This document shows positions 41,797 to 49,800 of a DNA stretch of 64,000 nt, in pieces (position 1 is the stretch's first letter; each line of letters starts with the position of its first letter). Source of the DNA: Flavobacterium nackdongense (GTDB taxonomy: Bacteria > Bacteroidota > Bacteroidia > Flavobacteriales > Flavobacteriaceae); the NCBI RefSeq assembly GCF_004355225.1, contig NZ_CP037933.1:2542001-2606000 (forward strand), read 5' to 3'. The notes beneath the pieces were generated by a model. The model was not told where the DNA came from, ran no database searches, and saw only the letters and a program-made list of their open reading frames with translations. The position numbers were made by a program, and so were the translations under genes.

Positions 41797-42462
41797 ATGG
41801 GTATAGAAAGTTTTGACTGGAAAAGTCTTTTTATTAATGAAGAAGGCAGTAATCAACCTAAAAATGAAGAAACTAAAGCGCCTTCGTTACCACAAACAAA
41901 TAAATTTCCTGACATTGAACTTAACTCGAATGTAAGCAACAACTCCTCAAATCCTTTTTTAGGGGAGGTTTTTGATGTCTATCAAAAAGGATTTGAAAGT
42001 CTAAATCAAGATGGATTCGATTTTTTTGAGATGTATAAATCTGTAAATGCGGTGGGAGTAACCAATCCACAGAGTTATCAAATGGCTTTTACAATGGGTA
42101 AAACCATTAATTCAGCTTTAACTAAAGAAAGTTTGTTGGATAAAGGAAAATTTTATTTGACAGAAATTGAAAAAGTGTATGATAAATTCAACAATACTGG
42201 TAATGCTAAAAAATCAGATTTGAATTTAAAAATTACCCAAGAGAAAAAAAATCTTTCTAATAGTATTTCCGATCTAGAATCTCAAATCGCCAAACTTCAA
42301 AAGGAACTAGAATCAAAAAGAAATGAATTAAATAAAATTGATGTTAATAATGCAGCTCAATTCTCTCAATTTCAACTGAAGATTGAAGCAAATAATTTGG
42401 CGAAACAAAAAATTCAGGAATCAATTAATATAGTTATAACAGGAATCAATCAATATTTGTAA
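41797..42462 (+). CDS. Hypothetical coiled-coil protein, first gene of the six-gene operon
   Basis: A 221-residue protein that I do not recognise. The ATG at 41797 is chosen because the longer reading runs back through the atpG terminator. The N-terminal ~60 residues are polar and probably disordered (NQPKNEETKAPSLPQTNK). The middle has an ordered helical part (FDVYQKGFESLNQDGFDFFE, then SYQMAFTMGKTIN). The last third is a strong coiled coil (about residues 145-185; SISDLESQIAKLQKELESKR). No signal peptide or membrane helix, so it is cytoplasmic. The next gene begins 1 bp after its stop, implying coupled translation and possibly a joint complex. Confidence 0.7.
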   Translation: MGIESFDWKSLFINEEGSNQPKNEETKAPSLPQTNKFPDIELNSNVSNNSSNPFLGEVFDVYQKGFESLNQDGFDFFEMYKSVNAVGVTNPQSYQMAFTMGKTINSALTKESLLDKGKFYLTEIEKVYDKFNNTGNAKKSDLNLKITQEKKNLSNSISDLESQIAKLQKELESKRNELNKIDVNNAAQFSQFQLKIEANNLAKQKIQESINIVITGINQYL

Positions 42463-42463
42463 A

Positions 42464-43588
42464 ATGGATAGCAGATACGAACAAGAAAGAAGTACTTTAT
42501 TAGAATTACCCATATTAAAACACTTTGACGAGTCAAAAGGCGAAATTGCTTTAAATACCAATACACTTAAAAAAGGCGAAAAATCGATTTTTTGGTTATT
42601 GGCTCTTGGTCTTTTAGGTGCTGGAGGTTATTTAATTTGGACTTATATTATTCCACCACTTTTTACGATGTTAGGACAAGCTATTGCGCTCTCTGCAACG
42701 GCAGTTTTCTTAATATTTTTGGTAATGATGTTTCCAGTCATTATGAAAGGGCTGCGTTTTACTACAAAAAATCTTCATAAAGCTTTGATTCAGAGCAATC
42801 CATTCAATGAATTGGAAGAGCAAAAAGAAAAGATGATTAAAAACCGAGACATTTTCAAAAATACCAAAGCAAAACTAAAAGGGCTTAAAAATGAAATGGA
42901 AATAGAAGCTTCTAAATCTGAAAAAGAAGCAAAACAATTTCAAGATGATGTTTTGAGTTTACAACGCCAATCGGAAAAGCTAAAATCAGCTATGGACGAA
43001 ATGGTTAAAATTAATGGTATTGGAGCAAAAGACACAGATGAATATGTCGCACTGCAAAGTGAGTTGGCTAAAAAACTAAGTGATTCACAGCGAATTTCAA
43101 ATCAATATGAGCAAAGCAAGAGTTTTATTCAAAAATATGGAGTTAGAGCTAATGTTTTGGGTAAGATGGACAGAAAATTAACTTTGGCAGGAACTGCTAT
43201 AGATATTAAAATTGCCGATTTTGACACAACAATTACGATGTTGCGCAAAGAATATGAGTTTGCCAAAAATGCCAAAGCAGCAACTGAAAGCGCCAAAAGT
43301 GCTATGATGTTTACCAAAGATTGGGAATTAGATTATGCGTTAGAAGTAGTAACTTCTACCATTGCACAAGATATTGCAAGAACTTCTGAGAATTTGATTG
43401 ATATAGATGCGTTAACCTCGAAATATTCTGTAGATAATGATGAGTTGTATTCTCGTTTAGATTCGCTAGCTGATGAAATTAAAACAGGTGAAAATACCAT
43501 TCCAGATTCAACAAAATACACAAGTTCAAACTATAAAATGACCAAAGAAGACAAGCAAAATGCGGGTGGATTTGGCGATATTTTTTAA
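42464..43588 (+). CDS. Two-TM protein with long cytoplasmic coiled coil, second gene of the operon
   Basis: A 374-residue protein of unknown family. Two hydrophobic helices (about residues 41-63 and 72-95) form a hairpin; the rest is a long, mostly helical, charged region with coiled-coil character (EEQKEKMIKNRDIFKNTKAK, KSEKEAKQFQDDVLSLQRQS) ending in a polar tail that finishes GGFGDIF. The layout, membrane hairpin plus long helical bundle, recalls PspA/TelA-type membrane-associated helical proteins, but no signature supports assignment to either. It probably bridges the inner membrane with the cytoplasmic partners encoded on both sides. Confidence 0.7.
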   Translation: MDSRYEQERSTLLELPILKHFDESKGEIALNTNTLKKGEKSIFWLLALGLLGAGGYLIWTYIIPPLFTMLGQAIALSATAVFLIFLVMMFPVIMKGLRFTTKNLHKALIQSNPFNELEEQKEKMIKNRDIFKNTKAKLKGLKNEMEIEASKSEKEAKQFQDDVLSLQRQSEKLKSAMDEMVKINGIGAKDTDEYVALQSELAKKLSDSQRISNQYEQSKSFIQKYGVRANVLGKMDRKLTLAGTAIDIKIADFDTTITMLRKEYEFAKNAKAATESAKSAMMFTKDWELDYALEVVTSTIAQDIARTSENLIDIDALTSKYSVDNDELYSRLDSLADEIKTGENTIPDSTKYTSSNYKMTKEDKQNAGGFGDIF

Positions 43589-43616
43589 TATTAAAAACAA
43601 ATTAATTTTTATATAA

Positions 43617-45431
43617 ATGGGAAAAATTTTAAGAACAACTAAGTTAACAACTTTATCAGAATTTTTGATTGTCGTTATAGGGATTGGTGGGATTTTAGGT
43701 GGAATTTATTTCTTGTCACCTGGGATTAAAACAGCGGTTTCAAAACAATTAAACGGAATCGAATTAAATAGTTCAGATGTAAACAATGTTACAAACGCTG
43801 AAAAAATAGCGGTACCAACCAAAGATCTTTCTACAGAAGTCGCCAGCAAACCACTAGTTAGAATTGCAGGTTATGCTTGGAATGCGACTTCGGGAATAAT
43901 TGTAGCTAATGGTGGTCCAAAAACAACCCAAGGATCGTTAATGGAAAAAAATGGAGTAAATCTTGAAATCATTCGTCAAGACTGGTTAACAGAACTTCGT
44001 AATATGCAAATGAAATTTATTGATGAATTTGATAAAGGAGAAGCAATTCCTTCGTCAGATAAAAGTGCTTTTGGGATTTTAATTATGGGTGATGGAGCAC
44101 CATTTTATATAAGTTCTGCTCAAAAATCATTAGACGAAAAATATGGGAAAGACAAATACCACCTTCAAGTTATGGGGGCTATTGGTATGAGCTATGGTGA
44201 AGATAAATTAATAGGGCCACCAAATTGGAAATCAGATCCAAAGTCAATGAAAGGAGCGCTTATTTCTGCTGTTTTGGGTGATGGTGACTGGGTTACTACG
44301 GTAAATTATTGTTTTGCCAATGGATTAAAAGTAAATCCAGACCCATCCACTTATGATCCTGAAGCGGTAAATATTTACCCGTCTGAAAATGATGATTATA
44401 TGAAATCGGCAGAAGAATTAATTAAGTCACAAACTACAGGATGGACAGTTACTTTAAAGGAAGTTAACAATGGAAAATTAACCGGAAAAACGGTAAATCA
44501 TAAAATTGACGGTTGCGCTACTTGGACACCAGGAGACAAAACGGTTTTTGATAAATTATCTGGTTTTGTTGACATTGTTTCTACAAAAGAGTTTAACAAT
44601 CAAATGCCTGCAGTATTAATTGGTGTGAAAGAATGGGCTACCAAAAACCCAGAAATTGTTACCAATATTTTGAAATCGGCTTTGACCGCTTCCAATCAGA
44701 TGAAAAATTATGAAGATTGGAAAGTTAGAGCATCTGAAGCTGTTGCAGATACTTATAAAATGGAGACTCCAGAATATTGGTACAAAATGTTCAAAGGTGA
44801 ACAAGGAACGAAAGGCGGTTTGACGTATAATATGGGCGGTTCAAAAGTGTTTAATTATGCTGATGGAATGCAATATTTTGGAATGTCAGATGGTGTAAAT
44901 CGCTACAAATCTGTTTACAACCAAGTGGGGTCTTATTTAACTGAACTGAATCCTTTTGGATTTAACGAAAATGTTGGTAAAGTAGTTCCTTATGAAGAAG
45001 CTGTAAACTTGTTTTTCCTAAAAAACATCAATGATATTGAATCAACATCTGCCGACAAAGCCGATTATTCAGCTCAAGCTACTGAAGTTATGGCTTCTGG
45101 CGAATGGCGAATTAACTTTGCTTCTGGAAGCGCTAATGTTCAAGGCAATTCAACTAAAGATTTAGAAAAAATATACAATTTATTAATCCAAGCGGAGAAT
45201 TCTAAATTAACAATAGTTGGTCATACTGATAACGTTGGAGGTGATGCTGCAAATGTACCATTGTCTAAAAACAGAGCGCAAGCCATTGTAACCTATTTGA
45301 AAAATAAAGGAATTCCAGAATCTCGTTTCCAATTAGTAGATGGAAAAGGGGCTATGGATCCAGTTGCGGATAATGCAACGGAAGCCGGAAAAGCAAAAAA
45401 CAGGAGAGTGGTAATTACTTTCTTGAAATAA
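43617..45431 (+). CDS. Membrane-anchored ABC-type substrate-binding domain fused to OmpA domain
   Basis: A 604-residue periplasmic protein. One membrane helix (about residues 12-32; FLIVVIGIGGILGGIYFL) anchors it in the inner membrane. Residues ~75-440 look like a type 2 periplasmic binding protein of the NMT1/SsuA or PstS group (RIAGYAWNATSGIIVANGG, ILIMGDGAPFYISS, AVLIGVKEWATKNPEIV). Residues ~495-604 form an OmpA-like peptidoglycan-binding domain (INFASGSANV, IVGHTDNVGGDAANVPLS, KNRAQAIVTYLKNKGIP, KNRRVVITF). It thus couples a ligand-binding domain to the cell wall and to the permease encoded next. NCBI uses the name phosphate ABC transporter substrate-binding/OmpA family for proteins with such a fusion; phosphate as ligand is not shown. 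Confidence 0.8.
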   Translation: MGKILRTTKLTTLSEFLIVVIGIGGILGGIYFLSPGIKTAVSKQLNGIELNSSDVNNVTNAEKIAVPTKDLSTEVASKPLVRIAGYAWNATSGIIVANGGPKTTQGSLMEKNGVNLEIIRQDWLTELRNMQMKFIDEFDKGEAIPSSDKSAFGILIMGDGAPFYISSAQKSLDEKYGKDKYHLQVMGAIGMSYGEDKLIGPPNWKSDPKSMKGALISAVLGDGDWVTTVNYCFANGLKVNPDPSTYDPEAVNIYPSENDDYMKSAEELIKSQTTGWTVTLKEVNNGKLTGKTVNHKIDGCATWTPGDKTVFDKLSGFVDIVSTKEFNNQMPAVLIGVKEWATKNPEIVTNILKSALTASNQMKNYEDWKVRASEAVADTYKMETPEYWYKMFKGEQGTKGGLTYNMGGSKVFNYADGMQYFGMSDGVNRYKSVYNQVGSYLTELNPFGFNENVGKVVPYEEAVNLFFLKNINDIESTSADKADYSAQATEVMASGEWRINFASGSANVQGNSTKDLEKIYNLLIQAENSKLTIVGHTDNVGGDAANVPLSKNRAQAIVTYLKNKGIPESRFQLVDGKGAMDPVADNATEAGKAKNRRVVITFLK

Positions 45432-45442
45432 TAACTTTATAT

Positions 45443-45472
45443 AAAGCTGTCAGAAATGGCAGCTTTTATTTT
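45443..45472 (+). terminator. Attenuator-like hairpin between binding-protein and permease genes
   Basis: AAAGCTGTC and GGCAGCTTT pair (one mismatch) around a 6-nt loop, followed by TATTTTC. It would partly stop transcription and so yield more binding protein than permease, as in many ABC operons. An apparent upstream start inside this hairpin is rejected. Confidence 0.55.
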
Positions 45473-45476
45473 CATT

Positions 45477-46250
45477 ATGCTAAAAAAACTTATTACTCCG
45501 TTTGAAAAATTATCCAAATCATATAAAACCGTTATTTTGGTTGTTTGGATTATTTTAGTATTGTTATTATGGTTTGTTGGCACATCAGGGACAAAGCACC
45601 TTTTTCCATCGCCTAGTCAAGTTTTGGAAGGATTTAAAGGATTGTATGCCGAAGGTTTAGTAGTGCATATTTTCCATTCCTTATCGCTTTGTTTCGTGTC
45701 GATTTTCTTGGCCACTATTTTGGCTATGCTTTTTGCTTATACTTGGCCAATTCCAATGTTGAAACCTGTAGCAGAATTTGTGACCAAATTTCGTTTTCTA
45801 CCATTCACAGGGCTTTCCTATTATATCACATTAATTATCCACGAAGCAAGAGATATGCAAATTTGGATTATGGTTATTTTCTTGACTACTTTCTTGACTA
45901 CTTCATTAATTGCGGTCATAAATGACATTCCCGAAGAAGAATTTGATCACGCAAAAACATTGAAATGCAATCGTTGGGAAGTGCTTTGGCAAGTAATTGT
46001 TTTAGGAAGGATTGATTATGTGATCGATGCAATCCGTCAAAATTTAGCTATTACTTGGATGATGCTTGTAACTGTTGAATCTATTGTTGTAGCGTCTGGG
46101 GGGTTGGGTTTTTTAATCAAAAACTCCGATAAATTTATGAATCACGGAAGAATTATTGCACTTCAAATCATCATTCTATTAATAGGTTTAATTCTCGATT
46201 GGGGAATCAACTTTTTTAGAAAAGCACTTTTTAGATATTCAAAAATATAA
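45477..46250 (+). CDS. TauC/SsuC-type ABC transporter permease
   Basis: A 257-residue inner-membrane permease with about six helices. The ATPase-docking EAA loop is visible as EEEFDHAKTLKCNRWEVLW, with the G replaced by a Cys-Asn-Arg turn, and is followed by VILGRIDYVIDAIRQNLAIT-type sequence and ESIVVASGGLGFLI, typical of the nitrate/sulfonate/taurine branch. The ATG at 45477 (MLKKLITPFEKLSK) is chosen because the preceding bases form a hairpin. It overlaps nothing, and the ATPase gene follows 3 bp later. Confidence 0.88.
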   Translation: MLKKLITPFEKLSKSYKTVILVVWIILVLLLWFVGTSGTKHLFPSPSQVLEGFKGLYAEGLVVHIFHSLSLCFVSIFLATILAMLFAYTWPIPMLKPVAEFVTKFRFLPFTGLSYYITLIIHEARDMQIWIMVIFLTTFLTTSLIAVINDIPEEEFDHAKTLKCNRWEVLWQVIVLGRIDYVIDAIRQNLAITWMMLVTVESIVVASGGLGFLIKNSDKFMNHGRIIALQIIILLIGLILDWGINFFRKALFRYSKI

Positions 46251-46253
46251 CTT

Positions 46254-47084
46254 ATGGAATTTGAATTTAAAGAAACATTATTATATGTTGAAAATTTAAG
46301 CGTTGCTTATGATGGAACAACAATAATAAAAGACATCTCAATTACGGAAAAAGATGTGGTAAGAAACGGAAAAGCGTCAACAGGGCAAATAATTGCTGTT
46401 GTGGGTCGTTCCGGTAGAGGTAAATCAACATTTTTCAAAGCGTTGACAGGATTAGTTCGCCCGAATTCCGGAAAGATATTAATCAAAGATTTTGAAGGCA
46501 AAGAAGCCAATTCTGCCAAAGAAGTCAAGGAAGGAAACATCGGTTTTGTGAATCAAAAATATACGCTTTTCCGACATAAAACAGTAGCACAAACCCTTAA
46601 ATTTGCTTTGAGAAGATCTAAATTATCTGAAACAGAAAAAGAGAAAAAAATTAAAGAATACGTCAAAGAGTGGGGTTTAGAAAATTGTGTTGACAAATAC
46701 CCAAATGAACTTTCAGGAGGTCAAAGACAGCGTACAGCCATTATTGAACAACTTCTTTCATCGGATCAATTTTTGGTTTTAGACGAGCCTTTTTCGGGTT
46801 TAGATGTCGGAAATATTGAAGAAGTTAAAGAATCTTTTGATTTGTTATGTAATTTATCCGAATACAACACGATAATTTTTTCGACCCACGATATTGATTT
46901 GGCTTTGAAACTAGCGCAATCCATCTATGTGATTGGTTATCCAACAATAAATGGTGACAAAAAAGATTATGGAACCGTTGTTGCAAAATACGATTTAAGA
47001 GAAATGGGATTGGCTTGGAAAGAATATGATGAAAAACACGATAAATTGTATAAAGAAATTGTTCATCAAATGATGAATTCGTAA
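46254..47084 (+). CDS. TauB/SsuB-type ABC transporter ATPase
   Basis: A 276-residue ATPase. Walker A is VVGRSGRGKSTFFKAL, with Arg at the variable P-loop position where many relatives have Ser or Ala; the Q-loop is GFVNQKYTLF, the signature LSGGQRQRTAII, Walker B FLVLDEPFSGLD and the switch His FSTHDIDLA. All catalytic positions are present. The C-terminal ~50 residues (YDLREMGLAWKEYDEKHDKL) extend beyond the core and may bind partner proteins. With the permease and the binding-OmpA protein it makes a complete ABC importer-like set, except that the binding protein is wall-attached. Confidence 0.9.
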   Translation: MEFEFKETLLYVENLSVAYDGTTIIKDISITEKDVVRNGKASTGQIIAVVGRSGRGKSTFFKALTGLVRPNSGKILIKDFEGKEANSAKEVKEGNIGFVNQKYTLFRHKTVAQTLKFALRRSKLSETEKEKKIKEYVKEWGLENCVDKYPNELSGGQRQRTAIIEQLLSSDQFLVLDEPFSGLDVGNIEEVKESFDLLCNLSEYNTIIFSTHDIDLALKLAQSIYVIGYPTINGDKKDYGTVVAKYDLREMGLAWKEYDEKHDKLYKEIVHQMMNS

Positions 47085-47109
47085 CATAGTTAAGTTTGAA
47101 ATTGATAAT

Positions 47110-47145
47110 CCTACAAGGTCTTTTCTTGGCTTTGTAGGGTTTCTA
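47110..47145 (+). terminator. Weak hairpin between ABC ATPase and AAA+ genes
   Basis: CCTACAA (47110-47116) and TTGTAGG (47132-47138) pair around a 15-nt loop, followed by GTTTCTAATT. The poor T-run suggests partial termination, so the AAA+ gene may still be in the operon. Confidence 0.45.
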
Positions 47146-47171
47146 ATTAATAACAGCTCCAAAAAAAGTAT

Positions 47172-48575
47172 ATGGAATTCACAGCGACTTTCTTAAAAAA
47201 ACTTGAACAAGAAACAATTTCGGTTGTAGCTGTTTGTAAAGAATTAAATAATGACAATTTGTTTATTCAAAAAATAAATGAAGGTGTAAAATCCAACGCT
47301 TCAAAAGGATTGTTATTTAAATCAGAACATTTTTTTCTTTCAGATTGTATTTCTATTTATCGAAAACTTTCCGAAAAAGAAACGAAAAAATCGCAATTTA
47401 CACTAGCCTACTATTATGATGTTTTAAGAAATAATCATTTTGCAGCTGCTGCAAATTTGAGCGAATTCGACAAACTAACTGTAAGTCCGAATTTTAAAAA
47501 TTTTCTCGAAAAGGTAAAAGTTGAAAATACGATTTCTGATTCTAATTTGAGCAGCTTCACTAAAATTTTACAAGAAAACCAAAACCCAAAATTAGTTAAA
47601 GTAGTTCAGCATTTTTATAATTTCTTGCAATTTTCGTTTGATACTTCATTTGAAAAAAATGAAATAGTGAAACAATTTTTTCAATCTAATTCTGATAAAG
47701 AGCAATTACCCGCAGACGATTCCTTAGAAAAAGTTTTGGAAGAATTAAATGAACTAATTGGTTTAGATAACATAAAAAAAGACGTCTCAGAACTAATCAA
47801 TCTGTTAGAAATTCAAAAAAAACGAACTTCTGAAGGATTAAAAAACACTGAAATCACGCTCCATACTGTATTTAGTGGGCCACCAGGAACAGGTAAAACT
47901 TCGGTGGCTAGATTGTTAAGTAGAATTTTCAAACACTTAGGATTTCTTTCGAAAGGCCAACTTATCGAAACCGATAGGGAAGGCTTGATTGCTGGATTTG
48001 TTGGTCAAACGGCTCTAAAAGTTGACAAAGTTGTCGACGAAAGCCTTGGTGGTGTTTTGTTTATTGACGAAGCATACGCCTTAACTCAAAATTCTTTTGG
48101 AAGCGATTATGGTGCAGAAGCGGTGAATACTTTAATAAAACGAATGGAAGATCATCGCGAGGATTTGGCTTTGGTTGTTGCGGGTTACACCGAACCAATG
48201 AAGATTTTTGTAGAATCTAATCCTGGTTTGCGTTCCCGATTCAATCGTTTTTTCGAGTTCAATCATTTTTCCCCTTCAGAATTATTGCAGATTTTCGAAT
48301 CAATAGCCACAAAATCTGATTTTGTAATTACTGATGATGCTAAAGAGAAACTCAACGACACTTTTGAATTGCTTTATGACAAAAAAGATGAAAGTTTTGG
48401 TAATGCTCGAGTGGTTCGGAATTTATTTGAAAAGTGTGTTCAAAACCAAGCTAACAGAATTATTAAAATAAAAAAACTTTCCAAAAAAACGCTAAAAACG
48501 CTTACAATGGAAGACATTCCCGAGCCATTACAAACGGTTCAGGAAATATCTAGTACAAAAGATAAACTAGATTAA
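47172..48575 (+). CDS. CbbX/SpoVK-like AAA+ ATPase with unknown N-terminal domain
   Basis: A 467-residue protein. Residues ~185-467 form a CbbX-type AAA+ module: ELNELIGLDNIKKDV, Walker A SGPPGTGKTSVARLL (P-loop about 236-243), pore-type segment ETDREGLIAGFVGQTA, Walker B GGVLFIDEAYAL, arginine-finger region NPGLRSRFNRFFEF and sensor-2 SFGNARVVRNLFEK. CbbX remodels Rubisco; relatives elsewhere act on unrelated complexes. The N-terminal ~170 residues are helical (FTLAYYYDVLRNNHFAAAA) and not recognised; they could be the substrate-recruiting part. Position suggests it remodels a component of the ABC/coiled-coil assembly encoded upstream. Confidence 0.82.
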   Translation: MEFTATFLKKLEQETISVVAVCKELNNDNLFIQKINEGVKSNASKGLLFKSEHFFLSDCISIYRKLSEKETKKSQFTLAYYYDVLRNNHFAAAANLSEFDKLTVSPNFKNFLEKVKVENTISDSNLSSFTKILQENQNPKLVKVVQHFYNFLQFSFDTSFEKNEIVKQFFQSNSDKEQLPADDSLEKVLEELNELIGLDNIKKDVSELINLLEIQKKRTSEGLKNTEITLHTVFSGPPGTGKTSVARLLSRIFKHLGFLSKGQLIETDREGLIAGFVGQTALKVDKVVDESLGGVLFIDEAYALTQNSFGSDYGAEAVNTLIKRMEDHREDLALVVAGYTEPMKIFVESNPGLRSRFNRFFEFNHFSPSELLQIFESIATKSDFVITDDAKEKLNDTFELLYDKKDESFGNARVVRNLFEKCVQNQANRIIKIKKLSKKTLKTLTMEDIPEPLQTVQEISSTKDKLD

Positions 48576-48610
48576 TTTTGGTTTTTTAATGTTTGCTTTA
48601 TAATAATAAT

Positions 48611-48846
<236 letters not shown>

Positions 48847-48847
48847 A

Positions 48848-48874
48848 GCCCCCCAAACCCCGAAAGGGGGAAAT
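48848..48874. repeat. CCCCC/GGGGG repeat, copy 1
   Basis: GCCCCCCAAACCCCGAAA followed by GGGGGAAAT, a short C/G-run palindrome-like element. Relatives lie at 57230, 57318 and 57373. Confidence 0.65.
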
Positions 48875-48886
48875 AGAATCGAAAGT

Positions 48887-48920
48887 AAAGTCCCGCGATT
48901 TTTGCGGGACTTTCTATTTT
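48887..48920. terminator. Intrinsic terminator after the atpG fragment
   Basis: AAAGTCCCGC and GCGGGACTTT form a perfect 10-bp stem around a 7-nt loop, followed by CTATTTTTATT. Having A and T flanks, it could act in either direction. It may have been the original end of the ATP synthase operon. Confidence 0.8.
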
Positions 48921-48946
48921 TATTCAAGGTTGTAATTAAAATTGAT

Positions 48947-48954
48947 TAATTTTG
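48947..48954 (+). promoter_or_regulatory. -7 element of the Uma2 gene
   Basis: TAATTTTG matches TAnnTTTG, 20 bp upstream of the ATG at 48975. It excludes an ATT/ATA-type upstream start. Confidence 0.55.
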
Positions 48955-48974
48955 TTTTTATTAAAGTACAAAAA

Positions 48975-49562
48975 ATGGCAAAAGTTACTAATTTTTCTGA
49001 TTTAGATTTAACCAAACAATATTCGTATTCGGATTATTTGTTGTGGCAATTTCAGGAACGTGTTGAATTGATAAAAGGATTTATTCTAAAAATGAGTCCT
49101 GCGCCGAGTATGGCTCATCAAACGGTTGTTAATAATCTTACTGGAATTTTTTATATTAATTTTAGGCAAAAACCTTGTAGAGTTTTCCAAGCTCCTTTTG
49201 ATGTTCGGTTGCCTATACCATCTGCAAAAAAGGACACCACAGTAGTGCAGCCCGATTTGTGTATTATTTGTGATGAAAGCAAACTCGACGCAAGAGGTTG
49301 TAATGGGACTCCGGACTTAATGGTCGAAATCATTTCGCCTAACAATAGCAAACACGATGTGCATACCAAGTTTAATTTATACCAAGAAGCAGGAGTAAAA
49401 GAGTATTGGATTATAGAACCAATCGATAAAATACTGTTGGTTTATACCTTAGTTAATGACAATTTTATTGGTTTAAAACCACAAGTCGAAGGAGAAAAAA
49501 TTAAAAGCCCTTTGTTTCCTGAATTGGATATTGCTTTGGAAGACGTTTTTTATAAAGTGTAA
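48975..49562 (+). CDS. Uma2 family (DUF820) restriction-endonuclease-fold protein
   Basis: A 195-residue protein with the PD-(D/E)xK nuclease fold. The conserved core is visible as VQPDLCIICD, PDLMVEIISPNN and KFNLYQEAGVKEYWIIEP, giving an Asp, a Glu and a Lys-x-x-x-Y pattern typical of Uma2. ATG 48975 is preferred because the promoter lies just upstream. Uma2 proteins are abundant in cyanobacteria and Bacteroidota and their biological role is unknown. It is a single gene between two terminators. Confidence 0.9.
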   Translation: MAKVTNFSDLDLTKQYSYSDYLLWQFQERVELIKGFILKMSPAPSMAHQTVVNNLTGIFYINFRQKPCRVFQAPFDVRLPIPSAKKDTTVVQPDLCIICDESKLDARGCNGTPDLMVEIISPNNSKHDVHTKFNLYQEAGVKEYWIIEPIDKILLVYTLVNDNFIGLKPQVEGEKIKSPLFPELDIALEDVFYKV

Positions 49563-49579
49563 CACGGTTTATTTTGTTC

Positions 49580-49606
49580 AGTCCCGATTTTATCGGGACT
49601 TTTTTT
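49580..49606 (+). terminator. Intrinsic terminator after the Uma2 gene
   Basis: AGTCCCGA and TCGGGACT form a perfect 8-bp stem, followed by TTTTTT. Confidence 0.88.
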
Positions 49607-49754
49607 ATGCTTTATTGACAGAAAAATTTACATAAAATTTAAGTAGTAGAGAAATCAACAAATACTTATTGATTAGCTAATACTGACTTAACATTACCGT
49701 AGTTTTGGGATAATTTGTTAATCTACCATTAACATTCAAAATATACATTCAAAG

Positions 49755-49762
49755 TACTTTTG
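49755..49762 (+). promoter_or_regulatory. -7 element of the TonB receptor gene
   Basis: TACTTTTG matches TAnnTTTG, 38 bp upstream of the ATG at 49801. The 230-bp region in front of it is otherwise AT-rich, with the repeated word ACATTCAAA at 49732 and 49745 (approximate). Confidence 0.5.
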
Positions 49763-49800
49763 CGGTGAAATTTAAGCAAGTTTTAATCAAAAGTATTTAA

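Larger units (their letters stand above)
41639..48610. other. Inferred ~7 kb acquired segment at the 3' end of atpG
   Basis: The six-gene operon lies exactly between the intact atpG and a displaced copy of the atpG 3' end. This is the geometry left when foreign DNA recombines into a gene end and supplies a replacement. No integrase or transposase gene is inside, so homologous recombination after DNA uptake is as likely as site-specific integration. Boundaries are those of the duplicated sequence and are approximate on the right side. Confidence 0.6.
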
